Assembly (NCBI RefSeq): GCF_943734655.1
Contig: NC_071354.1
Span: 140,230,642-140,294,641 of the forward strand
Length of the DNA stretch: 64,000 nucleotides
Source of the DNA: Sabethes cyaneus
Lineage: Eukaryota; Arthropoda; Insecta; Diptera; Culicidae
Reading direction: 5' to 3'
Positions 1 through 10,951 of this stretch are shown here, piece after piece. Position numbers and translations under genes: made by a program. The notes under the pieces were generated by a model, which did not search any database, was not told where the DNA came from, and saw nothing but the letters and a program-made list of their open reading frames with translations. Numbering within the stretch: position 1 is the stretch's first letter; each line of letters opens with the position of its first letter.

Positions 1-2
1 GG

Positions 3-734
3 CCAGTATGCTTATTCGGCGATCGGAAGGGGAAAGGTGGCGAACATTTTCAAGCATATGAAACTGTCGAAGTTTGCAAAGAACGTCTAGTATATCTAGT
101 TTGGTACCTGTGGCCTGTAAAAACGATATGTTGGAGAACTAGTCTCTTCAACATCCAACATGGTTAACGTAGATGGCTTGTGCATGTGGGATGACAAGCA
201 ACCGTCGATAGCACTAGTAAGGAATTCCAGAGACAACCAATCGATCAATTCAATTTGGAAACCGAAACTTGCTTCAGAAGACGCTGTTCGTTTAATTCCT
301 CCTCGAGAAAATTCTTCGAGTTTTCGACCGAAGAAATCTACGGTGATCTACGGTGGAGCGCAGCTGAAAGACCAAGAATATCGAAGACGCAAAACTATAA
401 ACATGCATGAGCAAAAGCTCTCCCGTCCCCCTTCTGAACCAGAAATTGTGTAATACAGTTTGCTCAATAAACGCCGAAACTTATGACGATAAAAAAAAGT
501 CCAAATCCGAATTGAGTGAAGACGAGTACTACTTGATATAGTGTGAACCAGCTCGACTCTAGCCTGCTAGGTACATATGTAGAAGACTTTTATGATCCTA
601 TTCGTAGAAAATTGGTTGAAGACCATCCGAACCTTAACAGTGTAATCCCGCAGCAGTCAAGAATTCCAAAAGCGAACAAAATTGCAGAAGAGAAATGGGT
701 TTGTGATAAAATAATTAAGCAGATTTTTTTTTGA
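3..734 (+). pseudogene. Unidentified frame-shifted coding-like segment
   Basis: I do not recognise this protein. Coding-like sequence runs along the plus strand but changes frame repeatedly: frame 3 is open from the window edge to about 170, frame 1 from 121 to 453 (97 codons from the ATG at 160), frame 2 from about 431 to 541, and frame 3 again from 543 to 734 (a 63-codon stretch starting at GTG). The pieces abut or overlap, and their residue composition is mixed, charged and not low-complexity (for example VEDFYDPIRRKLVEDHPNL near 580-640), unlike the surrounding AT-rich DNA. This fits a degraded gene, a retrocopy, or a real exon damaged by assembly indels. The 5' part lies outside the window. 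The reading ends in a T-run at 725-734, after which the sequence is AT-rich and non-coding. Confidence 0.3.
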
Positions 735-2450
735 ATTGGTCGTATTGTTATTATTTTTAACATTAGATAATAATTATAATTTTCAAAAAAAAAGAAGAAA
801 TAATATAATTATATACAGAAATTTACACAGCGTTTATGCAGAAGAATTTTCAACTTTATTTTCCCTTCCATATTGCTACACGGTTTTGCCCATCTCATTT
901 CAGCGCAGTTGGTTTACATACACATACGTAGTATACTATCGGGTAGGGGAAAATTGTATGCTTTTTTTTGTTAAACTATGTTTTCTTTTGCTCGAAAAAA
1001 AAAACAAAAATGTTGAAGTTCAGTTTTGAATTTTCTTTTACTGTTCAAACGGTTTTGGTATAGTGGTTTCATGCTTCTTTTTTTCGCGATGTTTAGTGGT
1101 ATAATAAGCTTTCCTACGTCAACTGATTGGCTCTATATTGAACGTTTTAATCTTTCGGTATGTCTTGATCTCTTATCTATTCAGTTATTTTATGTTGCAT
1201 CTATTACGACGAGAAAATGGAAGTGGTACCTTAGCATGGTGTAGGTGTGTAGGTGCAATTGTTAGACGAAGCAATGTAAAAGGGTATGGGAGTATTGTTT
1301 CTGGATAGTTATACTGTTATTTTCAATTGTTTACAATAGTTAATTTTTGTTCTAAGGATGCATATAAGAGGCTTGTGTTAGGAATTTGAATATATTTGAC
1401 ATCATCCTTGTTTTTTTGCTTTATTTCATCCATTTATTAAAAAAATAACAGCTTAGGTACAGTTGACAATGTAATGATTCCACTTTAGTTTATGTTTATA
1501 TAGCGCTTTTTTCTTTATTTATCGTTATTTTTAATTCATAGTTTGTATTAATGCTGATAAGATTCTATATGTGCTTCGTTTGCTGTCTGACATCGAGATT
1601 TTGGACATAATTTTTCTCCATATAGGTTTGTTGTTTATAGGTTTAATTTAGAATGTTTTTTGTTTTGCTTGGTAATATTTAGTTTCAACAGCAAAGTTTC
1701 CTCAAAAGGTTTAGTAGCTAAAAAAAAAACATTTCAACAAATGGGTTGTATGCCAAAGGATACGATTACTCTAAGTTCTAAATTTTTAAATTGTTTCAGT
1801 TAAGTTTGTTCTCCTGTTCGCATTCCAGTTGCTCACTTATTCAATAATATTCATCCTTTTAATAGTGTTTTCAATGTTTGTTTTTTTTTAGTTTTTATTT
1901 ATATTTCTTTTCTGCTACATTATAATGCACGACTAGATAATACTGGAAATTAAATCCTATACGAAATCATTTTTCTGTTTTCTTTGCTTCACTACTTACT
2001 CGCGAGACTTTTTTTCTATGCGGATTTTTGTTTGAATTCTAAATTTAAAACATTAGATTCCTGCGCTGGTTTGTTTCCTGTTACTTGTATATAATATGTC
2101 AACAAAAGCATTCTTCAATAATAAGGAAAAGAAGAGAAAAATGCGAGGAAAATCTATTCTTCTTAAATGTTTACATTCCACATCACTTGGACGAGCGTAC
2201 AAAAAGTCATAAGTTTTGGTTTTTTTTCGTCTTGCAATTTTGTTTCTAAGGCAATTCAATTGTTTCTTTTCGCTACAAAATGTTCACGTTGCATGTCGTT
2301 AAAATAGAATCAAATTTTCCAATTTGTTAAAAAAAGTACTATAAGTATTTCCTGGTGTATCATTTGCTTTTAAGGATTCCATAACTGGTTAATTAGGTAC
2401 GTTTTTGTTTATCTTCGATTTAATGTTATTTCTATGCTGTACAATCTAGT
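735..2450. other. AT-rich non-coding stretch
   Basis: Very AT-rich DNA with many T and A homopolymers. The short ORFs here have low-complexity hydrophobic translations typical of T-rich sequence. I see no gene, RNA or repeat with recognisable ends. Confidence 0.5.
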
Positions 2451-3240
2451 TCATGGTTGACGCGAAGCACGTGTTGTCTAAACTGAAGACATTTGCATAC
2501 ATTTTGTTGCAGCAATTTCGCTATGTTCTGGGCTGGGTAGGGTATGCACATCGATGCGATGCGGTAACAAGGGGCCAACCAAACATTCATTGTGTTCTAT
2601 CATTTTTTGGCCTCGCTGTGTCAAACGCAGCATGACATAGGCGCTTTTTCATTTAAATTTAGCGCGAAAAATTACAACATCCGCTTTATTCTCATCAAAG
2701 TCATATTCAAGTCTTGTGAATGAATTTTATTTATAAAAAGACGAGAAATAAAAGCACGGAGCATGCTCAGATCGGTCAGAGGGAAAACATTGAGGCAGTC
2801 GTCGTCGTCTACGGTTGTGTTTTTTGGTCCGCGAAAGCGGATGCGCACGGCAATATATGCGGAGAAAAAGCAACACAGAAATGTACGACCTAGGCTTGTG
2901 TGTGCTACGGCTGAATATGAGAATGTGCTGTGTTTTGACTGTCACATGCAAGTGGCGTAAGCATTGGCCAAGGAACAGGTTTGGAGGAATTGCGATGCAA
3001 ACATTCGTGACTTTCTTGCTGCGCTCACTTGGAAACCTTCCTGGGACGCGACTCAAGCAGTCTGTAATTATTGAATATCGAACACGCAATGGAAACTGGT
3101 ACTTTTACAGGTCCTGTCCACTATGCGATCCATCATATGATTTGCTACGCGCACTTAAATCTTCCTCATATACAGTCATCCCGGACATTTCATCCAGAAA
3201 TGATATTTAATGAATGAAAATGGCAGTCGTTTCCTGTTTC
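2451..3240. other. GC-richer island, no gene recognised
   Basis: This stretch is noticeably richer in G and C than its flanks and carries overlapping ORFs on both strands (131 codons on plus at 2815-3210, 120 on minus at 2727-3089). Neither shows a recognisable domain, and the overlap suggests composition rather than coding. It could be a conserved regulatory island or an untranslated exon. Confidence 0.3.
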
Positions 3241-5595
3241 TGAAAAAGTCGTAATGCTACCGAGTGAGTATGCTCTCTTTCGTAAGAGGAAATCTCCAAA
3301 GATAAATGTTCTACTTGAGTTGAGATTTCCTTCTTTCTTTCTGCGCGCTAGATCTTTCGGTGTCGTGCCTTAGAACATACTATGAGAGTACGAAACCTCA
3401 GGCCGCCACAAAGCGAGGTGAAAAAGGGGCCGACTTTCATGCTTTGATAGATTAGACAGGAAATTCTTAAAAACCGTACGATCGTGCGTACAGGGCACGT
3501 AGCGATCCGATGAAACCGGTACCCTAAACTGCTGATATACGGGGTCCCTAACAGCGCATTGTTGTTATTGCTATACGGTCGATTCAATCGTTCGACGCTG
3601 TTCACGACCCTTGAAAGTATTTTGACTCAAATTCCAGCTAACGAAGAGAGACGCGGACAGCAGAAAATGTTTTCCTCCCAAAAATCGACCATTGCTGACT
3701 GAAGATGCAAGCGAAGATAAGAGAAAAAAAACGAATGAACAAACTGTGGATCATAGTCTTCTTTCCACGACCTTCGTGTTTCTGAGAGGCAGCAGATGGT
3801 TGAAATTTATATTTTAGATTTCAGAGCATTTTGTCAGTTTTTATCGATTCTCGGCACAACACGATTTATATGCATCAGCAAACGTACTTATGCACACGAG
3901 AGTCGCTTGATTGGCGGTTGTTTAAATCATTAATTTAATCTCCCAAAGTTTTGGGTTCAATTATCGTGAAAAAAAATAAGGAAATATTTTGCTATGAATT
4001 GTGTTTAACCACTCTTTAAAGTCCTCTCACGCACATTACTTTCCATGCCGAATAAAATATTATCTGCTTTGTATGTTTTTGAAGCGTACATATAGGTTAT
4101 CACTGTCAAATAAATATTTTATGTCTATAACACACTATGTGTGAGCTTTCAGTCTGCCATGGCATGAATTTGGTTTACACATTCCGTCTGATCGGTCAAG
4201 CCCCTCATGAAGGAATCTGCCCCGATGCTCGATTATTCGCATGCTTCGATTATTAACACGAGAATGACCGATCGGAGCGCCCCTTGGTTGTCACACGGTG
4301 TGATTGCGCTTGCCTGTACTGTCAGCGGTAATCAGCTCTTCTTTTGCGCGATGTGGTGAATGCACCACTTCAATCAGCGCTTTTATCAATTTAAATAACA
4401 ATGAACTGATTTTTTTCACATCAGACGGCAACATGTACAACGTTTTCTACTAACCACACTACTGCGCCCCGACCGACCGGTCGCAGGCCGTTGAGCGACG
4501 AAAAGTACATTCACACTCGCCATCGGTTTTTGCCTGATTGGAAACGTGATGATTTTTGCATATTTTTCATACCATAAATCGCAGTTCACGCCAGTCCGCA
4601 CCGCGCAATAACAATAATAACATCAGCGGCAATAATAATAAGAAGTCGTCCTGTAGCGTGCGCATTCCAATCTACATACGTTCGATTGTGGAATGATTTG
4701 CGTGGTGGGAAACCATTTGTTATCAAGTATTGGCAACCCTAAATGTTCTGTGACGTTGCTTTCGATAGTTTAGTCGATTATTTCATTTCCTAAAAAGGGT
4801 ATGCCTGGCACAGGCAATTACCTGCACACTTTTGAACTTAGTTTGGCGAAACGAAAAAAGAATGTTGATTTCGAAAACGAATTTGCCAGATTAACCTAAC
4901 GGTAATTTGCAAAATGGAAAACATTCTAGCCTACGGGTTTGCAAAACGATTACTTTGGAAGAAAAGAACTATTACTTCTGCATTCCCTTCACCACACGAA
5001 ACTGCTGCAACACGAAATTGTTCGATTAGTGCTATAGTTCAAATCTGTGTGTATATTCCTCTTTTCTTCCTTAGTTGAAGATTTCGGTTGTTTCGACTGT
5101 CTGAAATACAATTAGCTCATACCGGATAATGCTGATTTGTTTTTATTCTTGCTTTCTTTTTTTTCTTTTCCTGCATGGTAAATATTTATACAGAAATATA
5201 ACTACACATTCTTACAAGCTCGCGCACGTTTTTGCTCGTTCTCGCAATCATCTCTCTTTCTTTCTCTGCCTCATTCGAACACTCACTTCATGAACGCACT
5301 GACTGTGAACGCTCCTGAAAATATATTACAATATTTTTCAGTTGTTGTTTCGCGTGTAGTTAAATATAAATATGTGTATGAGTTTTCTCTGCTCTGTCAT
5401 TCCACCTGATAGTTAATATGTACATATCTCGCAAAAATGCGTCCATTTTCGTACAATTTAAGAAAATATTTCCCTCCGGTTTGCTTACTCTCCTTGAGGT
5501 CGCTATATTAAATTAGACATTTGGATAAATATGTATAGATATCTACAAAGATTTGTCCAGCTCTCTGTTCCAGTCACGTTTTTACTAGCTTCGAC
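3241..5595. other. Non-coding stretch 3' of sprouty
   Basis: AT-rich intergenic-looking DNA. A short interrupted AAT/AAC run lies near 4608-4645. No gene or element with defined termini is seen. Confidence 0.4.
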
Positions 5596-5661
5596 CTACA
5601 CGTCCTTCGGCTTGTTGAAGGGTCCGTTCCCTTCCTTGGGAGTAACGATTCTATCCCGAAT
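5596..5661 (-). other. Possible small terminal coding exon
   Basis: On the minus strand a short reading frame follows a CTAG acceptor-like site (AG at 5663-5662). It encodes a hydrophilic tail ending GNGPFNKPKDV and then a TAG stop at 5598-5596. The residues look like a real C-terminus, but there is no good pyrimidine tract and no partner exon was found. It may be chance within the sprouty 3' region. Confidence 0.1.
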
Positions 5662-5664
5662 CTA

Positions 5665-6681
5665 GCACCCAATCTCTCCGCACACAGAACATCTCTTAGA
5701 TTTTCTGGATATTTTTAAAATATCAAGAAAACAGTCGCCCGATGATTCTGTTACTTCGTATCGTTTAAGCAATAGAAGATACTCGTATGAAACAAAGCTA
5801 TGTTAGAATTTTTTTCTGATTTACAATTTCCGGAAATGCCCTAATGATACCTATAGCCCATGACCTAGCAGATACGATGGCGGATAACTTGCAGCAATTC
5901 TGCCAGATGGCCTACCCGTGAGCTGTCACCCAAAAACTCGTTCTCTCATTACAGACAGTGTACGCGTTCTTACTCTTGCGGCGAACTATTGCTTCCAGTA
6001 GCGAAAGCGTTCGCAGGCGTTTCCAATAAAAAAAAACTTTAATCTCTCCGGAAAATTGAGAGATTCCCACCTTAAACTTTATACAGTTATAATAAATTAG
6101 CTTTTGTTTTGATCGACTTAATTCGTCTTTCTTGTTCCTATACATTTTTTTTGCGTGACGGAACACTAGTTTACTTCCGATGCTCTATGTTCTATGTTCG
6201 CCCTAGATGATATTGGCAATTATCGTTACCTTTTAGGCTGACGCATTAGTGAGTGGTTTAGTGAAATTGAAAAGAGCAATTTCTTGTTTTTTTTATTCTT
6301 CATTTGCTTGCTTGCATAACACGAAAAATAATTATTATTTATATCAAAAAACATAACTCAATAATAGTCTGCAGTCTTTGGTTAAATTATAATTAAAAAA
6401 CATTTTCGCCCTTTTTCAATTCGTTCTTTCTTTTTTTGTCTGTGTATCTCTCTACTTTCGAAACGCGTGAGTTGATTGCTGTGCTGCTCGCGCCCGAGTT
6501 TATTATTATTACCACTATTGTTTACCGTTGGACGCCGGATGCGATAGTGATCTCTGCCAGCGGGTGTAGTTTTTCGAAAGCAGCATCAGTTGCTCCATTG
6601 ACGCTGTTGCCGCTTTGCCGTTTGGTCAGAAACAATGTTGTTTCTGGCATTCTGGCCACCCGCTTACAGATACAGCATATA
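5665..6681 (-). other. Presumed sprouty 3' untranslated region
   Basis: This is the sequence immediately downstream of the sprouty TGA (6684-6682) on the minus strand. It is AT-rich, with no ORF of note and no mobile-element termini. Two or more TTTATT motifs on plus (AATAAA on minus) occur, the nearest at 6499-6504, so a short or a long 3' UTR is possible. Confidence 0.4.
6499..6504 (-). terminator. Candidate polyadenylation signal for sprouty
   Basis: TTTATT on plus reads AATAAA on minus, about 180 nt after the sprouty stop codon. It is the first canonical signal downstream. More distal copies exist (for example in the T-rich run near 6290), so usage is unknown. Confidence 0.3.
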
Positions 6682-8424
6682 TCAGTATTCCGGACTGGAA
6701 TCGAGTAGCCGCTTTTCGGGAGTAAGATCGCTATGGTGATGATGATGGTGGTGATGGTGTCCTTTTCCGAAGGGGCTGGTACTGTTAACTGCGGTGAATT
6801 TGCTGCTGATGGTGTTGCTATGATGATGGTCCGCGATGTCATTGCCACCAGATTGCGGTCCATTATGATGATTATTGCCACCGCCGCCACCGTAAGCAGT
6901 TCCACCCAGTATGCTTCCGGCGAGACTGCCGCCACTCTGTGGCTGACAACGGCAACCGTGTCGGGAATGTTTAGCGTAGCATTTGGCACCAAGGGCAACG
7001 CAGCCCCGCATGGGCCAATAACACCAAAGACAGGGCAATGCCAGAGATAAAGCTCCGAGCCAACCCCATCGAGTCGTTCGTTTATGTGGTAGACACGAAC
7101 AGGGATCATCAGCGCAGGATATAGTATCACTTTCTCGTTCCAGTTCGTGATCCTTGGCACAATGATAGTACAGCGCCTTGACGCAGCAAAAGCATGAAGC
7201 GTAATCGATGACGGTCTCTGCACTGCAGAGACAGGTATTGTCGCATAGCCATCGTGAAGGAAGCTGTCGAGGTCGTTGGCATTCTTCGCATCGACACTTT
7301 TTACACTGCGGACAGGTGATGGAGTTTGCCGGGTGCAGATCAATGTCCAGTTCGTGCAGCCCGGCTGCCGGTGGGTCTTTGCTGAACGCATTTGATACTG
7401 GTTGTTTGGTAATTGGCAATGTTGACTGTATTGTTGGTGACCCACCGGCGGACAGTGGCGTCGTGCTCGCTGCCGTCGTCGTTTGTCCCAGTGGTAATAT
7501 ATTTGGCCTAGTGTTGATAGTATTATTGTTAAAATTCCTACTGCCACCGTGCAACGTCGTAGTCGTTGCCGTGGACCCAATTGGCTTACCAAGTGTCGAC
7601 ACTGTTGTACTATTGCTACTACTGATAGTGCTAGGTGAATGTAACCGATCATTATTTGTTTGCGATACTGATAGTTGTCGATGTTGGGTTGCGGGTGAGT
7701 TGACGGACGAGGACAGCACCGGGGACGTCGCCGTCCTGGTGGGCGTCGTGGATCCAACAGCATGCTGCTGTTGTCGCTGGTGGTTCGTTGCAGGCGAGAG
7801 TCTACTAAACGGTGTATCGACATACTCGTTAGTAAGCCTTTCGTTCTCTGGTCTAGGTGCAGCCAGGGTGACCGGGGATGTGGCGGACGCGGTATTCGAC
7901 CCGGTCGTATCTATGCTAGGGTTTAAAATGCTCGGTATCGAAATTGATGGTAAAGCTGCCGGTGGACGTTGTCGCGAGAAGGTACTTGCTGGCTGGGCTA
8001 GGCTATTATTACTGGTATTACTACTAGAAAGATGATTGTGGGTCGTATGCTGGTGAGGATGACGATGACTGCTACTGTTGCTTCGGGTGTGCAGCGGCGT
8101 CAATGGTTCTATTTGTGGGGCAGGTGGCAGCGGTGGAGGGTTTGATAAACTAATATTGCTACTAATGTTACGTGCAGGGGAACTGGACGAGCTTAGATTT
8201 CTAGGTTTTGGTGACAGTTGCGGTACGTTGTTAAGACTTCGGTTCGTAGTCGTGCTGATCGTCGTTTTTGCGCTATTAGCTGTGGATTGATTGTTGTGAT
8301 TGTTACTGGCAGCGACAGTGGCGCTCATTATGGTCGGCTCAGGAGCCCGAGGACGATGAACACGGGGTAAAGACTTAGGGGGCCGAGGAGGCGCCAAAGG
8401 ATCGCCGCCATTTCTGCGATCCAT
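6682..8424 (-). CDS. spry: Sprouty, RTK/FGF-EGF signalling antagonist
   Basis: This encodes insect Sprouty, an inducible membrane-associated inhibitor of receptor-tyrosine-kinase/Ras-MAPK signalling. The protein has 580 residues, close to the roughly 590 of Drosophila Sprouty. In order it shows: the insect N-terminal signature MDRRNGGDPLAPPRPPK with proline-rich tracts; a long Ser/Thr/Asn-rich linker; the conserved block SPVTLAAPRPENERLTNEYVD with Tyr201, equivalent to the phospho-tyrosine that recruits Cbl in vertebrate Sprouty2; the cysteine-rich Spry domain from about Cys371 to Cys493 (bases 6946-7314), which directs membrane targeting; a Gly-rich stretch; a run of nine His (556-564); and the conserved tail DLTPEKRLLDSSPEY. 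The coding region is one intact exon, as in flies. The start is set by the family signature, although position -3 is T, a weak Kozak context. Long ORFs in other frames here are compositional shadows. Confidence 0.98.
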   Translation of the reverse strand: MDRRNGGDPLAPPRPPKSLPRVHRPRAPEPTIMSATVAASNNHNNQSTANSAKTTISTTTNRSLNNVPQLSPKPRNLSSSSSPARNISSNISLSNPPPLPPAPQIEPLTPLHTRSNSSSHRHPHQHTTHNHLSSSNTSNNSLAQPASTFSRQRPPAALPSISIPSILNPSIDTTGSNTASATSPVTLAAPRPENERLTNEYVDTPFSRLSPATNHQRQQQHAVGSTTPTRTATSPVLSSSVNSPATQHRQLSVSQTNNDRLHSPSTISSSNSTTVSTLGKPIGSTATTTTLHGGSRNFNNNTINTRPNILPLGQTTTAASTTPLSAGGSPTIQSTLPITKQPVSNAFSKDPPAAGLHELDIDLHPANSITCPQCKKCRCEECQRPRQLPSRWLCDNTCLCSAETVIDYASCFCCVKALYYHCAKDHELERESDTISCADDPCSCLPHKRTTRWGWLGALSLALPCLWCYWPMRGCVALGAKCYAKHSRHGCRCQPQSGGSLAGSILGGTAYGGGGGNNHHNGPQSGGNDIADHHHSNTISSKFTAVNSTSPFGKGHHHHHHHHHSDLTPEKRLLDSSPEY

Positions 8425-8437
8425 GTAGCTCGATACA

Positions 8438-8503
8438 CTAACGGCTTCGAAGCGTCTTTTTCAGCCGTGGTCCACCAAGATCCGTCATCGTTTCAATCGC
8501 CAT
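8438..8503 (-). promoter_or_regulatory. Upstream ORF in the sprouty leader
   Basis: The last leader exon, as defined by the acceptor at 8504-8505, starts exactly with an ATG. That ATG opens a 21-codon ORF (begins MAIETMTDLGG, ends TLRSR) closing with TAG 13 nt before the sprouty ATG, in a different frame. It would be translated ahead of sprouty and could limit or condition its translation. Use and conservation are not shown by this sequence alone. Confidence 0.45.
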
Positions 8504-8531
8504 CTACGTGAGAGAGAAAAAAAAAGAAAGG
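8504..8531 (-). other. Splice acceptor of the sprouty coding exon
   Basis: Read on minus, a pyrimidine-rich run of T and CT dinucleotides leads into CACGTAG followed by ATGG. This is a textbook 3' splice site ending at 8504, placing the exon start at 8503, 79 nt upstream of the sprouty ATG. The partner donor must lie at higher coordinates. Confidence 0.6.
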
Positions 8532-10396
8532 AAAAGAAAGTTTTATAGTTTTTGTCAGCTAAATCGCGCCAGGCAGTATAGTAGCAACATCTATCGATCG
8601 AACACTACACGTTCTGTCGTGTGACCGATAACGGTGTCGCCAGCGTGCTGCCTCGCTGCTGTTGTTAATATTGTTTTTGTTGTCGATGTGAAATATTTTT
8701 AGAATCCAAGACAAATAAACAGAGACAAAATTGATTACTGATAGCACCAGGCCACTTTCGGTTGGCCAGACAGCAAAGCGTGATTTGAGCAGGCAGATAT
8801 TGGATTTCATTCACAGTTGTCCGACCCCCTACCGGTCAGCAACATGTTTTACGATCGTTAGCAACAGTTAAGACCAAAGTGACGAGCTAAGCGTAAAAGT
8901 CGACTTGGGAAAGTTACAATGTATGATTATATAAATAACTGTGTGTTATATATTACATAGAACTATTTATATAATTACTTTTTATGCTGACACGTGTTTC
9001 CAATAGGTCAATAATGATTGACGAAAAGAATGAGAACACAGGAAAAAAAGAAAAAAAAAACAAAAAAAATCGTATGGTTAGATTTTTTTCTGGCCGCTAA
9101 TTTTTTTTATTTCTTTTCCTTCGGTTGTCGTATAAGAATGGAATGTTGACCGCCTAGTCTGCGTATGGTACCGTGGTAGTGCGTGCGCGCGTATAAGTCC
9201 GTGTATGTGTGTGCGAGAGAGCGAGAAAGAAAGAGCGCGTGTGTCCATTTGCGAATGGACAACGAGTCCGGTTGATTATTATACGCTATTCCAACTGGCG
9301 TCAGGGACATTATTGACTTAGCATCACGCCGGTACAGGTTTTTGCCGATTTTAGCAATTCCACAGCCAGTTTTTGTTGAGTTTTTGCCATATATCATCGT
9401 GGGCAGACTCATTCCAATTCTGCACGGTGAGATCGCGCCGGGATTGGCAAACAGTAGTCGCAGCAAATAGATATTTTGAACAGGGCATTTGCTCCGCTTT
9501 CGGGCAGTACGACCCACATATGCGACAGTTACGCCCCCTGTACGCATATAATTATTCATAGGATAACACGATAACGCTGAAAAGTAAAACAGTACTCTAA
9601 CAAGCAATTGAAATCTGAAGACACTCCTGTGGAATTTTTACCAAATGTAATTTTCTCCGTTTCCAACGACAATGCATCTTCTAGAGAAATAATTGTACAT
9701 TCTCAAATTTACATAGCTTTATATGTAGCCATTTTAAGATTATTATGATCGACGGTTTCCGACGATTGATAAGATATAACTATCTTATCAATCATGACTA
9801 CGTCTGTAATAATAATTAATATAAAAAAGTTCAAACCAATCTAATTATAGTTAAAAATAAGTCGCAAAGTCATAAATTTTAATACTATTAGAAGAAATGT
9901 ATAAATGCACAACTTGAAAGCAAAGTTGCCAAAAGCATTTAAATATTTTCGAAACGTTGTACCCACTAGCCGCCATCAGGCGCACGAAAAGGTAGATTTA
10001 TTGGTAGAAATAAAACCAGTGCTTGAAAAAAGTTATGTGTAAGAATTTATTCAGCACTGGCTATTGAACTTAATAATTGAATTGTGTTCAATCCCAGTTG
10101 CAAAGATGTTTTTGAAGCAAAAAATCTCTGATAAGAAAATATCAGAAAAGTTGTGTTATTAACACCACCGCATGATTGACGTAGAAATGCTTTGGGCAGG
10201 TTTTTGCTATAATAGCTAGAATAAGAAAGCTTTGTTCGCGATTTTGAAGTCAGAAAAAACAACGGTTTAAGGAGAAATGAGCAGTCATTATATTTTCGTC
10301 GAAAATCCCAATTTCGGAAGCAGTTTTTGGGCCCAGGGGTTCTGTTTTTAAAAATGTATTCACAACATTCCTCTTGCCAATCTGAACACAGAGAAT
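8532..10396. other. Sprouty intron or 5' flank
   Basis: Non-coding DNA. Around 8924-8976 is an AT-rich inverted repeat with arms like ATTATATAAATA. Purine and GT/GA-rich runs occur at 9180-9240. ORFs at 9107-9607 and 10047-10517 on minus have no recognisable domain and are not called as genes. Confidence 0.35.
9764..9793. repeat. Perfect palindrome with paired GATA sites
   Basis: Two 13-bp arms (GATTGATAAGATA and its exact complement) are separated by TAAC. Each arm carries a GATAAG core, in opposite orientation. It may be a regulatory double site, a hairpin, or the remains of a small palindromic element. Confidence 0.6.
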
Positions 10397-10951
10397 ATAG
10401 GGTACCGGAGGGTATTTTCAGCATGCTACTAAGCCTACATTCCCTTTCTTTAGCTGCGCTTTCCCAAATAAACACTTTACCGCTATATAACAATGCTGAA
10501 ATTAATGTAGCACTCATAGGCTATAATGTGTTTCAGCTATTTTCGTATTGCTAATTTTTATTCAATAAACAGCAAAACCACTGTTTCTCCACTAGCACGT
10601 ATTTAGGCCGAAAAAAATAAAAACAATCCCTTACGTGTATCCGGTCTCGATCGATGATGGTTTGTAAAACACACAATTATGTTCACAATAACTTATTCTA
10701 GAAATTAAACAGCTGTTGATACGGTATCACAGAATAATTTTACTTCTTTTTATCACGGAGGAACACAAAAATTCCCCTTCCTAATTTGCAGCATTTTGTT
10801 TTTAATTTCAGCCTAAAAAATAGGTGCTCCATTTACACTACTATAAATATGCGAGGTAGATGCGCCTGGAACACTTCTAGCATGTTGAAATAGCTAGTTT
10901 TTGGAGGACAACCACTTGATTCTGGTGCTAGTGAATGTGAATGATTTAATG

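Noticed and set aside
6522..7823. 433-codon minus ORF overlapping sprouty in another frame
   Set aside because: It is a frame shadow of sprouty. The real frame carries the Spry domain and conserved ends; this one is low-complexity and has no known motif.
7208..8035. 275-codon plus ORF antisense to sprouty
   Set aside because: It is an antisense shadow caused by Ser/Thr/Asn-rich codons; the Val/Leu/Cys-rich translation has no domain.
10047..10517. 156-codon minus ORF
   Set aside because: It extends into the inverted-repeat arm of a mobile element and has no family motif.
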